Source: Flaviflagellibacter deserti (lineage in GTDB: Bacteria; Pseudomonadota; Alphaproteobacteria; Rhizobiales; Methylopilaceae). From it: a DNA stretch of 64,000 nucleotides. Positions 51,150 through 59,650 of this stretch are shown here, one piece after another. The translations under genes and the position numbers were made by a program. Location: positions 1,364,001 through 1,428,000 of the forward strand of contig NZ_JBHSJF010000006.1 in the NCBI RefSeq assembly GCF_042652085.1, in the 5' to 3' direction. Each line of letters begins with the position of its first letter. The stretch's first letter is position 1. The notes beneath the pieces are model-generated. The model was not told the DNA's origin. It searched no databases and saw nothing but the letters and a program-made list of their open reading frames with translations.

Positions 51150-51407
51150 ATGCCACTCCGCACCACCGAGACAACAATCACCTTCCAGCACCCCTTCGAG
51201 CTGTCTACCCTGACGGGCCCGCAGCCGGCCGGCACTTACCGGCTCGTCACCGACGACGAGGAACTCCCCGGCCTGACCCACATCGCCTATCACCGCGTCG
51301 CGACCATGCTCCACACTCCGGCGCTCACCGGGCCGGCAGGCCGCGAGGAAGTGCATCTGGTAAGTGCGGCCGACCTTGCTCGCGCGCTGGATGCCGATAC
51401 CCACTAG
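51150..51407 (+). CDS. Small conserved hypothetical protein (85 aa)
   Basis: An 85-aa protein opening MPLRTTETTITFQHPFELST, then PQPAGTYRLVTDDEELPGLT and IAYHRVATMLHTP. This pattern of a strand pair (TTVTFxHPFxL...PAGTY) is a recurrent small family in Hyphomicrobiales whose function is unknown. GAGG lies 8 nt before the ATG at 51150; the frame is open upstream to 51069 but without support. It is the last gene of the small-protein run. Confidence 0.65.
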   Translation: MPLRTTETTITFQHPFELSTLTGPQPAGTYRLVTDDEELPGLTHIAYHRVATMLHTPALTGPAGREEVHLVSAADLARALDADTH

Positions 51408-51463
51408 CAGGTCCCGCCTCCTCATTCCGGCCATACTTTGGGACGTAGATTCGTTCCAAACTG

Positions 51464-51482
51464 ACGCTCGACGAGCGAGCGT
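51464..51482. other. Short hairpin in the 299-bp gap before iorA
   Basis: ACGCTCG and CGAGCGT form a 7-bp stem with a 5-nt loop. It lies about 60 nt after the last small gene and could terminate it. The rest of the gap to 51706 shows nothing else. Confidence 0.3.
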
Positions 51483-51706
51483 TCGTTCCGTCCCGAGTCC
51501 TGAAAACTGAGTGATTCCGTGAGCCGGTCAGGAGGTGGCATACCTGCTGATACTTGTAGAGAAGCCTCGCTGTCGCCACATCGGTGGCGAGCGCCACGCT
51601 CTTCGCGGAATTGTCGTCCGGACCTCGCCCCGGGGTCCGTCCGGTCCGCCGAACCACGCAGTTTTCCAAACCATAATTGTCAGCACAGGCCGAGGGGGTT
51701 TCTTCC

Positions 51707-52171
51707 ATGCTCAATCTTAATGTGAACGGCCGACCCCATTCGGTCGATGCTCCGGACGACATGCCGCTTTTGTGGGTGATCCGGGACATTCTCGGCATGA
51801 CGGGAACGAAGTTCGGTTGCGGCATCGCCCAGTGCGGAGCCTGTACCGTGCACATCGACGGCGAGCCGACCCGCTCCTGCATCACACCAGTCAGTGACGC
51901 TGCGGGCCGGTCGGTCACGACGATCGAGGCGATCGGCGAAACGCCGGCCGGCAAGGCGATCCAGACCGCGTGGCTTGGCGTCGAAGTCGTCCAGTGCGGC
52001 TACTGCCAATCAGGGCAGATCATGTCGGCGAGCGCGCTTCTCGCGGGCAATCCGAAACCGACAGATGCCGACATCGACGCGGCGATGTCTGGCAACATCT
52101 GCCGATGTGGCACCTATGTGCGCATCCGCGAAGCGATCAAGCAGGCCGCCAACTCCGTCAGTGCGCAGTGA
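51707..52171 (+). CDS. iorA: [2Fe-2S] subunit of molybdenum hydroxylase (IorA type)
   Basis: A 154-aa iron-sulfur subunit. The plant-type cluster ligands are in GCGIAQCGACTVHI and TRSCI; the second cluster is in CGYCQSGQIM and NICRCGTY. It carries electrons from the molybdenum cofactor subunit downstream. Length and motifs match isoquinoline 1-oxidoreductase alpha subunits. The start is the ATG at 51707 with GAGGGGG upstream. The beta subunit follows after 11 nt. No FAD subunit is encoded here, as is typical of the Ior type, which passes electrons to a cytochrome. Confidence 0.93.
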   Translation: MLNLNVNGRPHSVDAPDDMPLLWVIRDILGMTGTKFGCGIAQCGACTVHIDGEPTRSCITPVSDAAGRSVTTIEAIGETPAGKAIQTAWLGVEVVQCGYCQSGQIMSASALLAGNPKPTDADIDAAMSGNICRCGTYVRIREAIKQAANSVSAQ

Positions 52172-52182
52172 GGACAACAGCC

Positions 52183-54372
52183 ATGACTCTTCTCGACGAC
52201 GTGATGGACCGGACTGTTTCCCGCCGCACCTTCCTCCGCTCGAGCGCCGCAGTCGGCGGCGGCTTGATGATCGGCTTCACCCTGCCCTCCGCAATCCTGC
52301 CGGCAGACGCCGCGACGGGTAGCGAGCCGTTCGCTCCGAATGCGTTCATCCGCATCGACCAGACGGGCAAGGTGACGTTCATCTCCCCGATGATCGAGAT
52401 GGGCCAGGGCACCTTTACCTCGCTGCCGATGCTGGTTGCCGAGGAACTCGATGTCGACCTGACCAATGTCGTGGTGGAACACTCTCCGGCGAACGCGAAG
52501 CTCTACGGCAACGCCCTGATCGGCGGCGTGCAGATGACGGGCGGTTCGACGTCCATCCGGGCGTTCTACATGCCGCTGCGCCAGGCCGGTGCCACGGCGC
52601 GGCAGATGCTGATCACGGCTGCCGCGACCAATCTTAAGGTTGACGCCGCCGGCCTGACCACCGAGCCGGGCTTCGTCGTCCACGCCGCGAGCAAACGCCG
52701 GATCGGATATGGCGAACTCGTCGACGCCGCCGCCAAACTCCCCGTCCCGGCCGACGTCAAGCTCAAGGATCCGTCCACGTTCCGCCTGATCGGCACGCCG
52801 GTCAAACGGCTCGACGTCGCGGGCAAGGTGAATGGCACGGCGATCTATGGCATCGACGTCAAACTGCCCGGCATGAAGGTCGCCACGGTCTCCGCTTCTC
52901 CGGTCTTCGGCGGCAAGGTCGCCTCGGTCGACGAAGCGGCGGCGCTGAAGGTTCCGGGCGTGCATCAGGTCGCGAAGCTCGACAATGCGGTCGCGGTCAT
53001 CGCCGATCACTACTGGGCGGCGAAACAGGGCCTGGAAGCCGCTGCCGTCACCTTCGACGACGGCCCTCACGCATCCGTCACCACGGCGGATGTCGTCGCC
53101 GCTCTGGCAACCGCTTCCGAGAAACCCGGGGCCGTCGCCACCGACAAGGGCGACGTCGCAGCCGCCCTCGCCAAGGCGGCCACCAAGGTCGAGGCCATCT
53201 ACGAAGCGCCGTTCCTCGCCCATGCGACGATGGAGCCGATCAATTGCACCGTTCAGGTGAAGCCGGATAGCTGCGATGTCTGGGTCGGCTCGCAGGTGCC
53301 GGATATCGCCCAGGCGGTGGTGGCGAAGTCGCTCGGGCTGAAGCCCGAGCAGGTAACGATCCATAACCACCTCCTCGGCGGCGGTTTCGGCCGCCGGCTC
53401 GAGGTCGATTTCATCGCTCAGGCCGCGCTCATCGCGAAGCAGTCCAAGGACCCGATCAAGGTCGTCTGGAGCCGCGAGGAAGACATCACCCAGGACATGT
53501 ACCGGCCGTACTATTTCGACCGGATGAGCGCCGGGCTCGACGAGAACGGCAGACTGACGGCCTGGAGCCACCGCATTGCCGGTTCGTCGATCATAGCCCG
53601 CTACTCCCCCTCGTGGATGAAGAACGGCGTCGACCCCGACGCGGTCGAGGGCGCGGCCGAGATCCCCTATGCCGTCCCGAACATGCACGTCGACTACGTC
53701 CAGGTGGAGCCTCCGGGCATCCCGACAGCGTTCTGGCGCGGCGTCGGCCCGACGCACAACATCTATGTGGTCGAAAGCTTCATCGACGAACTCGCCGCCG
53801 CGGCCAAGAAGGACCCGGTCGAGTATCGCCGCGCGCTGCTGGCGGACAATCCGCGCGCGCTGAAAGTGATGGAGACCGCCGCCAGGAACGCCGGATGGGG
53901 AACCCCGCTCGGGCCCCGGAAGGGTCGCGGCATCTCCGTGCAGTTCGCGTTCGGAAGCTATTTGTCGGAGGTCGCCGAGGTGACGGTCGCGGACAACGGC
54001 ACCGTCCGCGTCGACCGCGTCGTCGCCGCCATCGACTGCGGCGTCGCCGTCAATCCGGACACGATCGAGGCGCAGATCCAGAGCGGCATCATCTTCGGCA
54101 TCACCGCTGCTCTCTACGGCGAGATCACGCTCAAGGACGGCCGGGTCGAGCAGACCAATTTCGACACCTACCAGATGCTCCGCATCGACGAGGCCCCGAA
54201 GATCGAGGTCGAGATCGTCAAGAGCAGCGAGGCACCGGGCGGGCTTGGTGAGCCGGGGACTTCGGCCTTGGCGCCCGCGGTGTTGAACGCGGTCTACGCG
54301 GCGACGGGAGTGAGGCTGCGGAAGCTGCCGATCGATACGGAGAAGCTGAAGTCGGAGAGCCGTTCGGGATGA
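52183..54372 (+). CDS. iorB: Molybdopterin subunit of hydroxylase (IorB type)
   Basis: A 729-aa molybdenum-cofactor subunit. A twin-arginine signal (VSRRTFLRSSAAVGGGLMIG) sends it to the periplasm. The cofactor-binding loops appear as MIEMGQGTFTSLPMLVAEEL, GGGFGRRLEVDFIAQAA, TAFWRGVGPTHN and GGLGEPGTSALAPAVLNA, the last carrying the catalytic glutamate. It hydroxylates N-heterocycles or aldehydes with water as the oxygen source. It is co-transcribed with iorA. No XdhC-like maturation gene follows in the window. Confidence 0.92.
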   Translation: MTLLDDVMDRTVSRRTFLRSSAAVGGGLMIGFTLPSAILPADAATGSEPFAPNAFIRIDQTGKVTFISPMIEMGQGTFTSLPMLVAEELDVDLTNVVVEHSPANAKLYGNALIGGVQMTGGSTSIRAFYMPLRQAGATARQMLITAAATNLKVDAAGLTTEPGFVVHAASKRRIGYGELVDAAAKLPVPADVKLKDPSTFRLIGTPVKRLDVAGKVNGTAIYGIDVKLPGMKVATVSASPVFGGKVASVDEAAALKVPGVHQVAKLDNAVAVIADHYWAAKQGLEAAAVTFDDGPHASVTTADVVAALATASEKPGAVATDKGDVAAALAKAATKVEAIYEAPFLAHATMEPINCTVQVKPDSCDVWVGSQVPDIAQAVVAKSLGLKPEQVTIHNHLLGGGFGRRLEVDFIAQAALIAKQSKDPIKVVWSREEDITQDMYRPYYFDRMSAGLDENGRLTAWSHRIAGSSIIARYSPSWMKNGVDPDAVEGAAEIPYAVPNMHVDYVQVEPPGIPTAFWRGVGPTHNIYVVESFIDELAAAAKKDPVEYRRALLADNPRALKVMETAARNAGWGTPLGPRKGRGISVQFAFGSYLSEVAEVTVADNGTVRVDRVVAAIDCGVAVNPDTIEAQIQSGIIFGITAALYGEITLKDGRVEQTNFDTYQMLRIDEAPKIEVEIVKSSEAPGGLGEPGTSALAPAVLNAVYAATGVRLRKLPIDTEKLKSESRSG

Positions 54373-54485
54373 ACGCCGGATGTCTGCCGATGCTAGGGAA
54401 GAACGCGATCATCGATCGTGCGATGTGTGGTGCAATGAAGGTGCCCGCCACCGCCCTCGTCCGACATAGGAACGGATAAACCAAA

Positions 54486-54812
54486 ATGACCGTTTACATC
54501 ATCGCTGACGTCAAGGTGACTGACGAAGCATGGGTGCCGGCATACGCCGCGGCGGTTCATGATCTGGTGCATGAGCACGGCGGCAAGTATCTGGCAAGAA
54601 GCGGGAACGTGAAGACGCTGGAAGGCACGCCTCTGGAAACCACCCTTATCGCGCTTCTGGAGTTTCCATCGGCCGAAGCAGCCGAGGCCTTCGTCAACGA
54701 CCCCAGATATGCCCCTCACGCCCAGGCCCGCAGGGACGGCAGTGAAAGCCGCTTCCAGTTGATCGACGATACCGATCTGGCCGGAACGATCCCATATCTG
54801 GGTAAAGGGTGA
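54486..54812 (+). CDS. DUF1330 family protein
   Basis: A 108-aa dimeric alpha/beta-barrel protein of the DUF1330 family (YIIADVKVTDEAWVPAYAAA, KYLARSGNVKTLEG, LEFPSAEAAEAFVNDPRYAP). Such proteins are related to ABM-type monooxygenases, but substrates are unknown. It lies 113 bp after iorB on the same strand and is followed by a GC-rich hairpin. It is probably a separate transcription unit. Confidence 0.88.
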   Translation: MTVYIIADVKVTDEAWVPAYAAAVHDLVHEHGGKYLARSGNVKTLEGTPLETTLIALLEFPSAEAAEAFVNDPRYAPHAQARRDGSESRFQLIDDTDLAGTIPYLGKG

Positions 54813-54835
54813 GGAGCAGCCGGAGATCGCGAAAG

Positions 54836-54860
54836 CGCGGCCGCCGAAAGAGCGGCCGCG
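54836..54860. terminator. 9-bp stem hairpin after the DUF1330 gene
   Basis: CGCGGCCGC (54836-54844) pairs with GCGGCCGCG (54852-54860) across a 7-nt loop, 24 nt after the stop. No T-run follows, so it is a weak terminator candidate. Confidence 0.4.
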
Positions 54861-54932
54861 GAATGGGACATGAAGCCCAAAGCAACACCGGTCGCCCGCG
54901 GGCCACTTCATTGCCCCGCCACCCTCGCCAAT

Positions 54933-54956
54933 CGTCACAATGACAAAGGCATGACG
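54933..54956 (-). promoter_or_regulatory. Pho-box-like direct repeat upstream of phnD
   Basis: On the minus strand CGTCAT and TGTCAT are spaced 11 bp apart (CGTCATGCCTTTGTCAT), matching the CTGTCAT direct-repeat design of PhoB sites. It lies 105-130 nt before phnD. The orientation is reversed relative to phnD, so confidence is low. Confidence 0.35.
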
Positions 54957-55061
54957 AGCCTTATCGCAGAGAAATCACATCTTTTCGCGATTTAGAGGCT
55001 TGGCTTGAGCGCTATTTTCCGCTTGGCTTATGGAAATAAGAATAAGCAGGGAGGATAGAAA

Positions 55062-56087
55062 ATGCTCAGAATCTGGACAGCCATGTTCGCGCTTGCCGCG
55101 GGCCTCGGCTATGTCGGAACTGCCTCTGCCCAGGACTGCGCCAATCGCGGCCAGCTCGACGACATGTACTGCGACGCCAACAACGACCTCGTCGCCGACG
55201 TGCCGAAGGAAACCCGCGATCCGAGCACGCTGGTCTTCGCCTATACCCCGGTCGAGGACCCCGCCGTCTACGAGAACGCCTTCGCGCCGTTCACCAAGCA
55301 TCTCTCCGAATGCACCGGCAAGAAGGTCGTCTACTACCCCGTCCAGTCGAACTCCGCCGAGATCGAGGCCATGCGGTCCGGGCGCCTGCACGTCGCGGGC
55401 TTCTCGACCGGCCCGACCGGGTTCGCGGTCAACATGGCGGGCGCCATTCCGTTCGCCGCCAAGGGCACCGCAAAGGGTTTCCAGGGCTATCAGCTGTTCA
55501 TGCTGGTGAAGGCCGACAGCCCGTATCAGAAGCTCTCCGACCTGAAGGGCAAGAAGGTCGCCCACACCTCGCCCTCCTCCAATTCCGGCCACCTCGCGCC
55601 GGTCGTGCTGTTTCCCGCGGAAGGCCTTAAGCCGAACGAGGACTACAAGCCGATCTTCTCCGGCGGCCATGACAAGTCGACGCTCGGCGTCGAGGCCGGC
55701 GACTACGACGCTGCGCCCGTCGCGTCCGACGTCTATAACCGCATGGTCGACCGCGGCACGGTGAAGGGCGAGAACTTCCGCATCATTTTCAAGAGCGAGG
55801 TCTTCCCGACCTCCTCGTTCGCCTACGCCCACGACCTGAAGCCGGAGCTCGCCGAAAAGATCAAGCAGTGCTTCTACGACTTCCGCTTCCCGCCGGAGAT
55901 GCAGAAGGAGTTCAACGGCGACGACCGCTTCTTCCCGATCACCTATCAGAAGGAATGGGCCGTGGTGCGCGAGGTCGGCGAGAAGTCCGGCACGCCGTAC
56001 AACAAGGCCGCCTACGAGAAGGAAACGGCCCGCGAGGCGGAAGCCGCGCGCAAGAAGGCCGAAGAGAAACAGAAGAAGACGCAGTGA
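55062..56087 (+). CDS. phnD: Phosphonate/phosphite-binding protein PhnD
   Basis: A 341-aa periplasmic binding protein. A signal peptide (FALAAGLGYVGTASA) is followed by FAYTPVEDPAVYENAFAPFT, HVAGFSTGPTGFAVN, KKVAHTSPSSNSGHLAPVVL and YDAAPVASDVYNRM, as in the PhnD family. The C-terminal 25 residues are Lys/Glu/Ala-rich. It binds phosphonate, phosphite or phosphate. GGGAGG lies before the ATG at 55062. Its stop overlaps phnC by 4 nt. No C-P lyase genes lie in the window. Confidence 0.93.
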   Translation: MLRIWTAMFALAAGLGYVGTASAQDCANRGQLDDMYCDANNDLVADVPKETRDPSTLVFAYTPVEDPAVYENAFAPFTKHLSECTGKKVVYYPVQSNSAEIEAMRSGRLHVAGFSTGPTGFAVNMAGAIPFAAKGTAKGFQGYQLFMLVKADSPYQKLSDLKGKKVAHTSPSSNSGHLAPVVLFPAEGLKPNEDYKPIFSGGHDKSTLGVEAGDYDAAPVASDVYNRMVDRGTVKGENFRIIFKSEVFPTSSFAYAHDLKPELAEKIKQCFYDFRFPPEMQKEFNGDDRFFPITYQKEWAVVREVGEKSGTPYNKAAYEKETAREAEAARKKAEEKQKKTQ

Positions 56088-56890
56088 ACGCGGCGCCGGG
56101 CCTCGTGACGGAGAGCGGGCAGGACGCCCGCTCTCTGGTCATCCGCGATCTCGTCAAGGAGTACCGGCGCAACAAGCCGGTCCTTCGCGGCATCAACCTG
56201 ACGATTGCCGGCCACGGCCTGACCGCCGTGATCGGCCCGTCCGGCACCGGCAAGAGCACGCTGCTGCGCTGCATCAATCGGCTGGTCGAGCCCACGTCCG
56301 GCGAAATCAAGTTCATGGGCCAGGATCTCGCGCGGCTTCGCGGCCGGCAGCTCCGCGAGGCGCGGCGGCGCATCGGCATGGTGTTCCAGGAGTACAATCT
56401 CGTGGAACGGCTGACGGTGATGGAGAACCTGCTCTCCGGCCGGCTCGGCTATGTCCCGGTATGGCGCGCCTGGCTGCGGAAATTCCCGCAGGCCGACATC
56501 GACCGCGCCTTCGGACTGCTGGACGCGGTCGGGCTCGAACGCGTCGCGCTCCGCCGCGCGGACGCACTCTCCGGCGGCCAGCGCCAGCGCGTCGGTATCG
56601 CCCGGGCGATCATGCAGGAGCCCGACCTGATCCTCGCCGACGAGCCCACCTCCTCGCTCGATCCGAAAACCTCGGTCGAGATCATGGAGATCCTCTCGCG
56701 GCTGGCCGGCGAGCGCGACATCCCGGTGATCGTCAACATCCACAATGTCGGACTGGCCAAGCGCTTCGCGCAACGCGTCGTCGGCATGACAGGCGGCCAC
56801 GTCGTCTATGACGGCCCGCCGGACGGACTGACCGACGCCGACCTCAAGGCGATCTATGGCGGGGAGAACTGGCTCGATGAGCGCCCCTGA
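56084..56890 (+). CDS. phnC: Phosphonate ABC transporter ATPase PhnC
   Basis: A 268-aa ABC ATPase. Walker A is GPSGTGKSTLLRCI, Q-loop MVFQEYNLVERLTV, signature LSGGQRQRVGIARAI, Walker B LILADEPTSSLDP and the switch histidine in VNIHNVGLA. It powers uptake through the two PhnE subunits. It starts on GTG overlapping the phnD stop (GTGA at 56084-56087); the open frame further upstream is not family sequence. It overlaps the next gene by 14 nt. Confidence 0.93.
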   Translation: MNAAPGLVTESGQDARSLVIRDLVKEYRRNKPVLRGINLTIAGHGLTAVIGPSGTGKSTLLRCINRLVEPTSGEIKFMGQDLARLRGRQLREARRRIGMVFQEYNLVERLTVMENLLSGRLGYVPVWRAWLRKFPQADIDRAFGLLDAVGLERVALRRADALSGGQRQRVGIARAIMQEPDLILADEPTSSLDPKTSVEIMEILSRLAGERDIPVIVNIHNVGLAKRFAQRVVGMTGGHVVYDGPPDGLTDADLKAIYGGENWLDERP

Positions 56891-57674
56891 TCCTGGCCTC
56901 CCCCTTGGTCGGCAAGCCTTCCAGGCCAATTGGAGCGGGCGCATCGCGTTCGGGGCGCTGGTCGTCTACACGATCTACGCCGCCTCGCATCTCGGCTTCT
57001 CGTGGGACCGGTTCGTCACCGGCCTCGGCCAGGGAGGGACCTTCCTCGCCCGGATGTTCCCGCCCGATTTCGAGCGGACCCAGCTTCTCGTCGACGGCAT
57101 GGTCGAGAGCCTGCAGATCGCGATCCTGTCGAGCTTCTTCGGCATTCTGCTGTCGCTGCCGGTCGGACTGCTGGCGGCACGCAATCTGATGCCGCCTTGG
57201 GTGACCTGGCCTGCGCGGACGATCATCGCACTCTGCCGGTCGTTCCACCCGATCATCATCGCGATCCTGTTCGTGAAGGCGGTCGGCTTCGGCGCGCTCG
57301 CGGGTGTGCTGGCGCTGATCGTCGGGTCGATCGGCTTCGTCGGCAAACTGTTCGCCGAGGCGATCGAGGAAATCTCGCTGAAGCAGGTCGAAGCTGTCCG
57401 CGCCACCGGCGCGCCGTTCCTGAACGTGCTGATCATGGCCGTGCAGCCACAGGTCCTGCCACGCTTCATCGGCTTCGCGACCTACCAGCTCGATTCCAAC
57501 CTGCGGAACTCGACCATGGTCGGCATCGTCGGCGGCGGCGGCATCGGCGCCACTTTGTTCACCGCTTACCAGCGCTTCGACTACGACTACGTGCTCGCGA
57601 TCCTCATCGTCACGGTGGCGATGATCATGGTCGCTGAAGTCCTTTCGGGCTGGATCCGGAAGGCGTTTCAATGA
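56877..57674 (+). CDS. phnE: Phosphonate ABC transporter permease PhnE (first)
   Basis: A 265-aa inner-membrane permease. It has about six hydrophobic segments and the EAA loop region EAIEEISLKQVEAVRATGAP, followed by VGIVGGGGIGATLF. With the second PhnE it forms the channel. The ATG at 56877 overlaps phnC, with GGGGAGAA upstream. The two PhnE proteins are clear paralogues. Confidence 0.92.
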   Translation: MSAPDPGLPLGRQAFQANWSGRIAFGALVVYTIYAASHLGFSWDRFVTGLGQGGTFLARMFPPDFERTQLLVDGMVESLQIAILSSFFGILLSLPVGLLAARNLMPPWVTWPARTIIALCRSFHPIIIAILFVKAVGFGALAGVLALIVGSIGFVGKLFAEAIEEISLKQVEAVRATGAPFLNVLIMAVQPQVLPRFIGFATYQLDSNLRNSTMVGIVGGGGIGATLFTAYQRFDYDYVLAILIVTVAMIMVAEVLSGWIRKAFQ

Positions 57675-58480
57675 GCACGGTCGGAACGGCCATCGACCGC
57701 GAATGGGTGCGCTTCACGCCGGCCCAGAGGCTCGGCCGCTACGCGCTCTATCTCGCCGCCGTCATCGCGATCGTCTGGTCGTTCCGGACGATCGAGATCA
57801 TCCCGGAATTCCTCTACGACTCGCCGCAGCAGATCGCCGACCTGTTCGTCCGCATGTGGCCGATGGACTGGAGCTATTTCGGCGAGGCCGTCTGGGCCTC
57901 GCTGATCGAGACGCTGCACATCGCGACGCTCGGCACCATCCTGTCGCTGTTCTTCGCAGTGCCGCTCGGCCTGGTCGCCGCGCGCAACCTGACGCCCGTT
58001 CCGGTGCTCAACTGGTTCGCCCATTTCCTGTTCGTCACCTCGCGCTCGGTGAACTCGCTCGTCTGGGCGCTGCTGTTCGTCGCGATCTTCGGTCCCGGTC
58101 CCCTCGCCGGCACATTGGCGATCGCGTTCCGTTCCATCGGCTTCGTCGGCAAGCTGTTCGGCGAGGCGCTGGAGGAGGCGAACCAGGGATCGATCGAGGC
58201 ACTGGTCGCTGCGGGCGCGCCGAAGCGAAGCCAGATCCTGATGGGATACTGGCCACAGGTTCGCCCGGCTTTCTGGTCGATCGCGCTGTTCCGCTGGGAC
58301 ATCAACATCCGCGAATCCGCCGTGCTCGGCCTCGTCGGCGCGGGAGGCATCGGCGTCGCGCTCGATACGGCGCTGAACCTGCTCTACTGGGATCAGGTCG
58401 CCGTGGTGCTGCTGACGATCTTCGCCGTGGTGGTGCTAGCCGAACTGGTGGTGACGGCGATCCGGCAGCGCGCGCTGTAG
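57671..58480 (+). CDS. phnE: Phosphonate ABC transporter permease PhnE (second)
   Basis: A 269-aa permease, paralogous to the previous one. The EAA-type loop EALEEANQGSIEALVAAGAP and the later LGLVGAGGIGVALDTALNLL are conserved. It overlaps the first phnE by ATGA (57671-57674). It completes phnDCE1E2. It is convergent with the ABC-2 efflux operon, which ends 9 bp away. Confidence 0.92.
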   Translation: MSTVGTAIDREWVRFTPAQRLGRYALYLAAVIAIVWSFRTIEIIPEFLYDSPQQIADLFVRMWPMDWSYFGEAVWASLIETLHIATLGTILSLFFAVPLGLVAARNLTPVPVLNWFAHFLFVTSRSVNSLVWALLFVAIFGPGPLAGTLAIAFRSIGFVGKLFGEALEEANQGSIEALVAAGAPKRSQILMGYWPQVRPAFWSIALFRWDINIRESAVLGLVGAGGIGVALDTALNLLYWDQVAVVLLTIFAVVVLAELVVTAIRQRAL

Positions 58481-58489
58481 CGCCTCGCC

Positions 58490-59650
58490 TCAATCCAAAG
58501 TCTGCCGAAACCGCGCCACCGCGACCCCCATCGCCACCAGAACGAACGCCACCAGCGCCAGTACATCGTGGCTCAGGTCCCATAGCCCCGCGCCCTTCAG
58601 CATGATGCCGCGCACCACCCGCAGGAAATGCGTCAGCGGCAGGATTTCGCCGATGTACTGCGCCCAGACCGGCATGCCGCGGAACGGGAACATGAAGCCC
58701 GAGAGCAGCATGGACGGCAGGAAGAAGAAGAAGGACATCTGCATCGCCTGGAGTTGGCTCGTGGCGATGGTCGAGAAGGTGTAGCCGACCGCGAGATTGG
58801 CGATGATGAAGAGCGTCGTTAGCGCCAAGAGCAGCGTGAGCGAACCGACAATCGGAACGCCGAACAGCAGGAAGCTCGTCGTCAGGATGATCGTCATCTG
58901 CACCGCGCCGACGACGACGTAGGGCGAGATCTTGCCGAGCATGATCTCGACCGGGCGGATCGGCAGCGACAGCAAGGTCTCCATCGTCCCGCGCTCGACC
59001 TCGCGCGTCACCGACAGGCCGGTGAAGAGGAGCATGGTCAGCGTCAGGATCGTGCCCATCAGCCCCGGCACGATGTTGAAGCGGGTCTCGCCGGCCGGGT
59101 TGTAGCGGCGGTGGAGACGGAGTTCGAACGGCGGCGCCTGGCCCTCCCGCATCGCGGCGGCGCCCTCCAGGTCGCGGGCGAAGACGGTCTGCGGAAGCTG
59201 CTGCAGCGCGGCGATGGCGTTGCCCGAGGCGGAAGGGTCGGTGGCGTCGGCAATGACCAGCAGAGCGGGCTTCTCGCCGCGCATGATCTTCTTGCCGAAA
59301 TCGACCGGGATCTGCACCGCGAACTGGATCGCGCCGGAGAGGAAGAGGTCGTCGAGTTCCTTTTCACTGTGGACCGTCTTCTCGATCGCGAAATAGTCGG
59401 TCGCATGCATGGCGCCGATGAAGGAGCGTGCAAACGCGCTGTCGTCGAGCTGGAGGACGGCCGTCGGCAGGCTCTTCGGGTCGGTGTTGATGGCGTAGCC
59501 GAACAAGAGCAGCTGCATCAGCGGGATCATCACCATCATCGCGAAGGTCAGCCGGTCGCGGCGGAGCTGGATCGCCTCCTTGATGAAGACGGCGCGGAAG
59601 CGGCTGAAGCTGCCGCCGGGTTTCGCGCGCGGTTCGGCCGGCGCGCTCAT
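58490..59650 (-). CDS. ABC-2 type efflux permease
   Basis: A 386-aa permease with an N-terminal helix (AMMVMIPLMQLLLFGYAINT), a large extracytoplasmic domain (residues 50-175) and five C-terminal helices, one carrying LMGTILTLTMLLFTGLSV. The architecture matches YbhS/YhhJ-type drug or lipid exporters. It is the last gene of a TetR-HlyD-ATPase-permease operon and overlaps the ATPase gene by 4 nt. No second permease gene is present, so the complex is probably a homodimer. Confidence 0.9.
   Translation of the reverse strand: MSAPAEPRAKPGGSFSRFRAVFIKEAIQLRRDRLTFAMMVMIPLMQLLLFGYAINTDPKSLPTAVLQLDDSAFARSFIGAMHATDYFAIEKTVHSEKELDDLFLSGAIQFAVQIPVDFGKKIMRGEKPALLVIADATDPSASGNAIAALQQLPQTVFARDLEGAAAMREGQAPPFELRLHRRYNPAGETRFNIVPGLMGTILTLTMLLFTGLSVTREVERGTMETLLSLPIRPVEIMLGKISPYVVVGAVQMTIILTTSFLLFGVPIVGSLTLLLALTTLFIIANLAVGYTFSTIATSQLQAMQMSFFFFLPSMLLSGFMFPFRGMPVWAQYIGEILPLTHFLRVVRGIMLKGAGLWDLSHDVLALVAFVLVAMGVAVARFRQTLD

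Noticed and set aside
52114..53757. Minus-strand 547-codon frame opposite iorB
   Set aside because: The plus-strand frame has cofactor-binding motifs and a Tat signal; this one is a shadow of GC-rich codon use.
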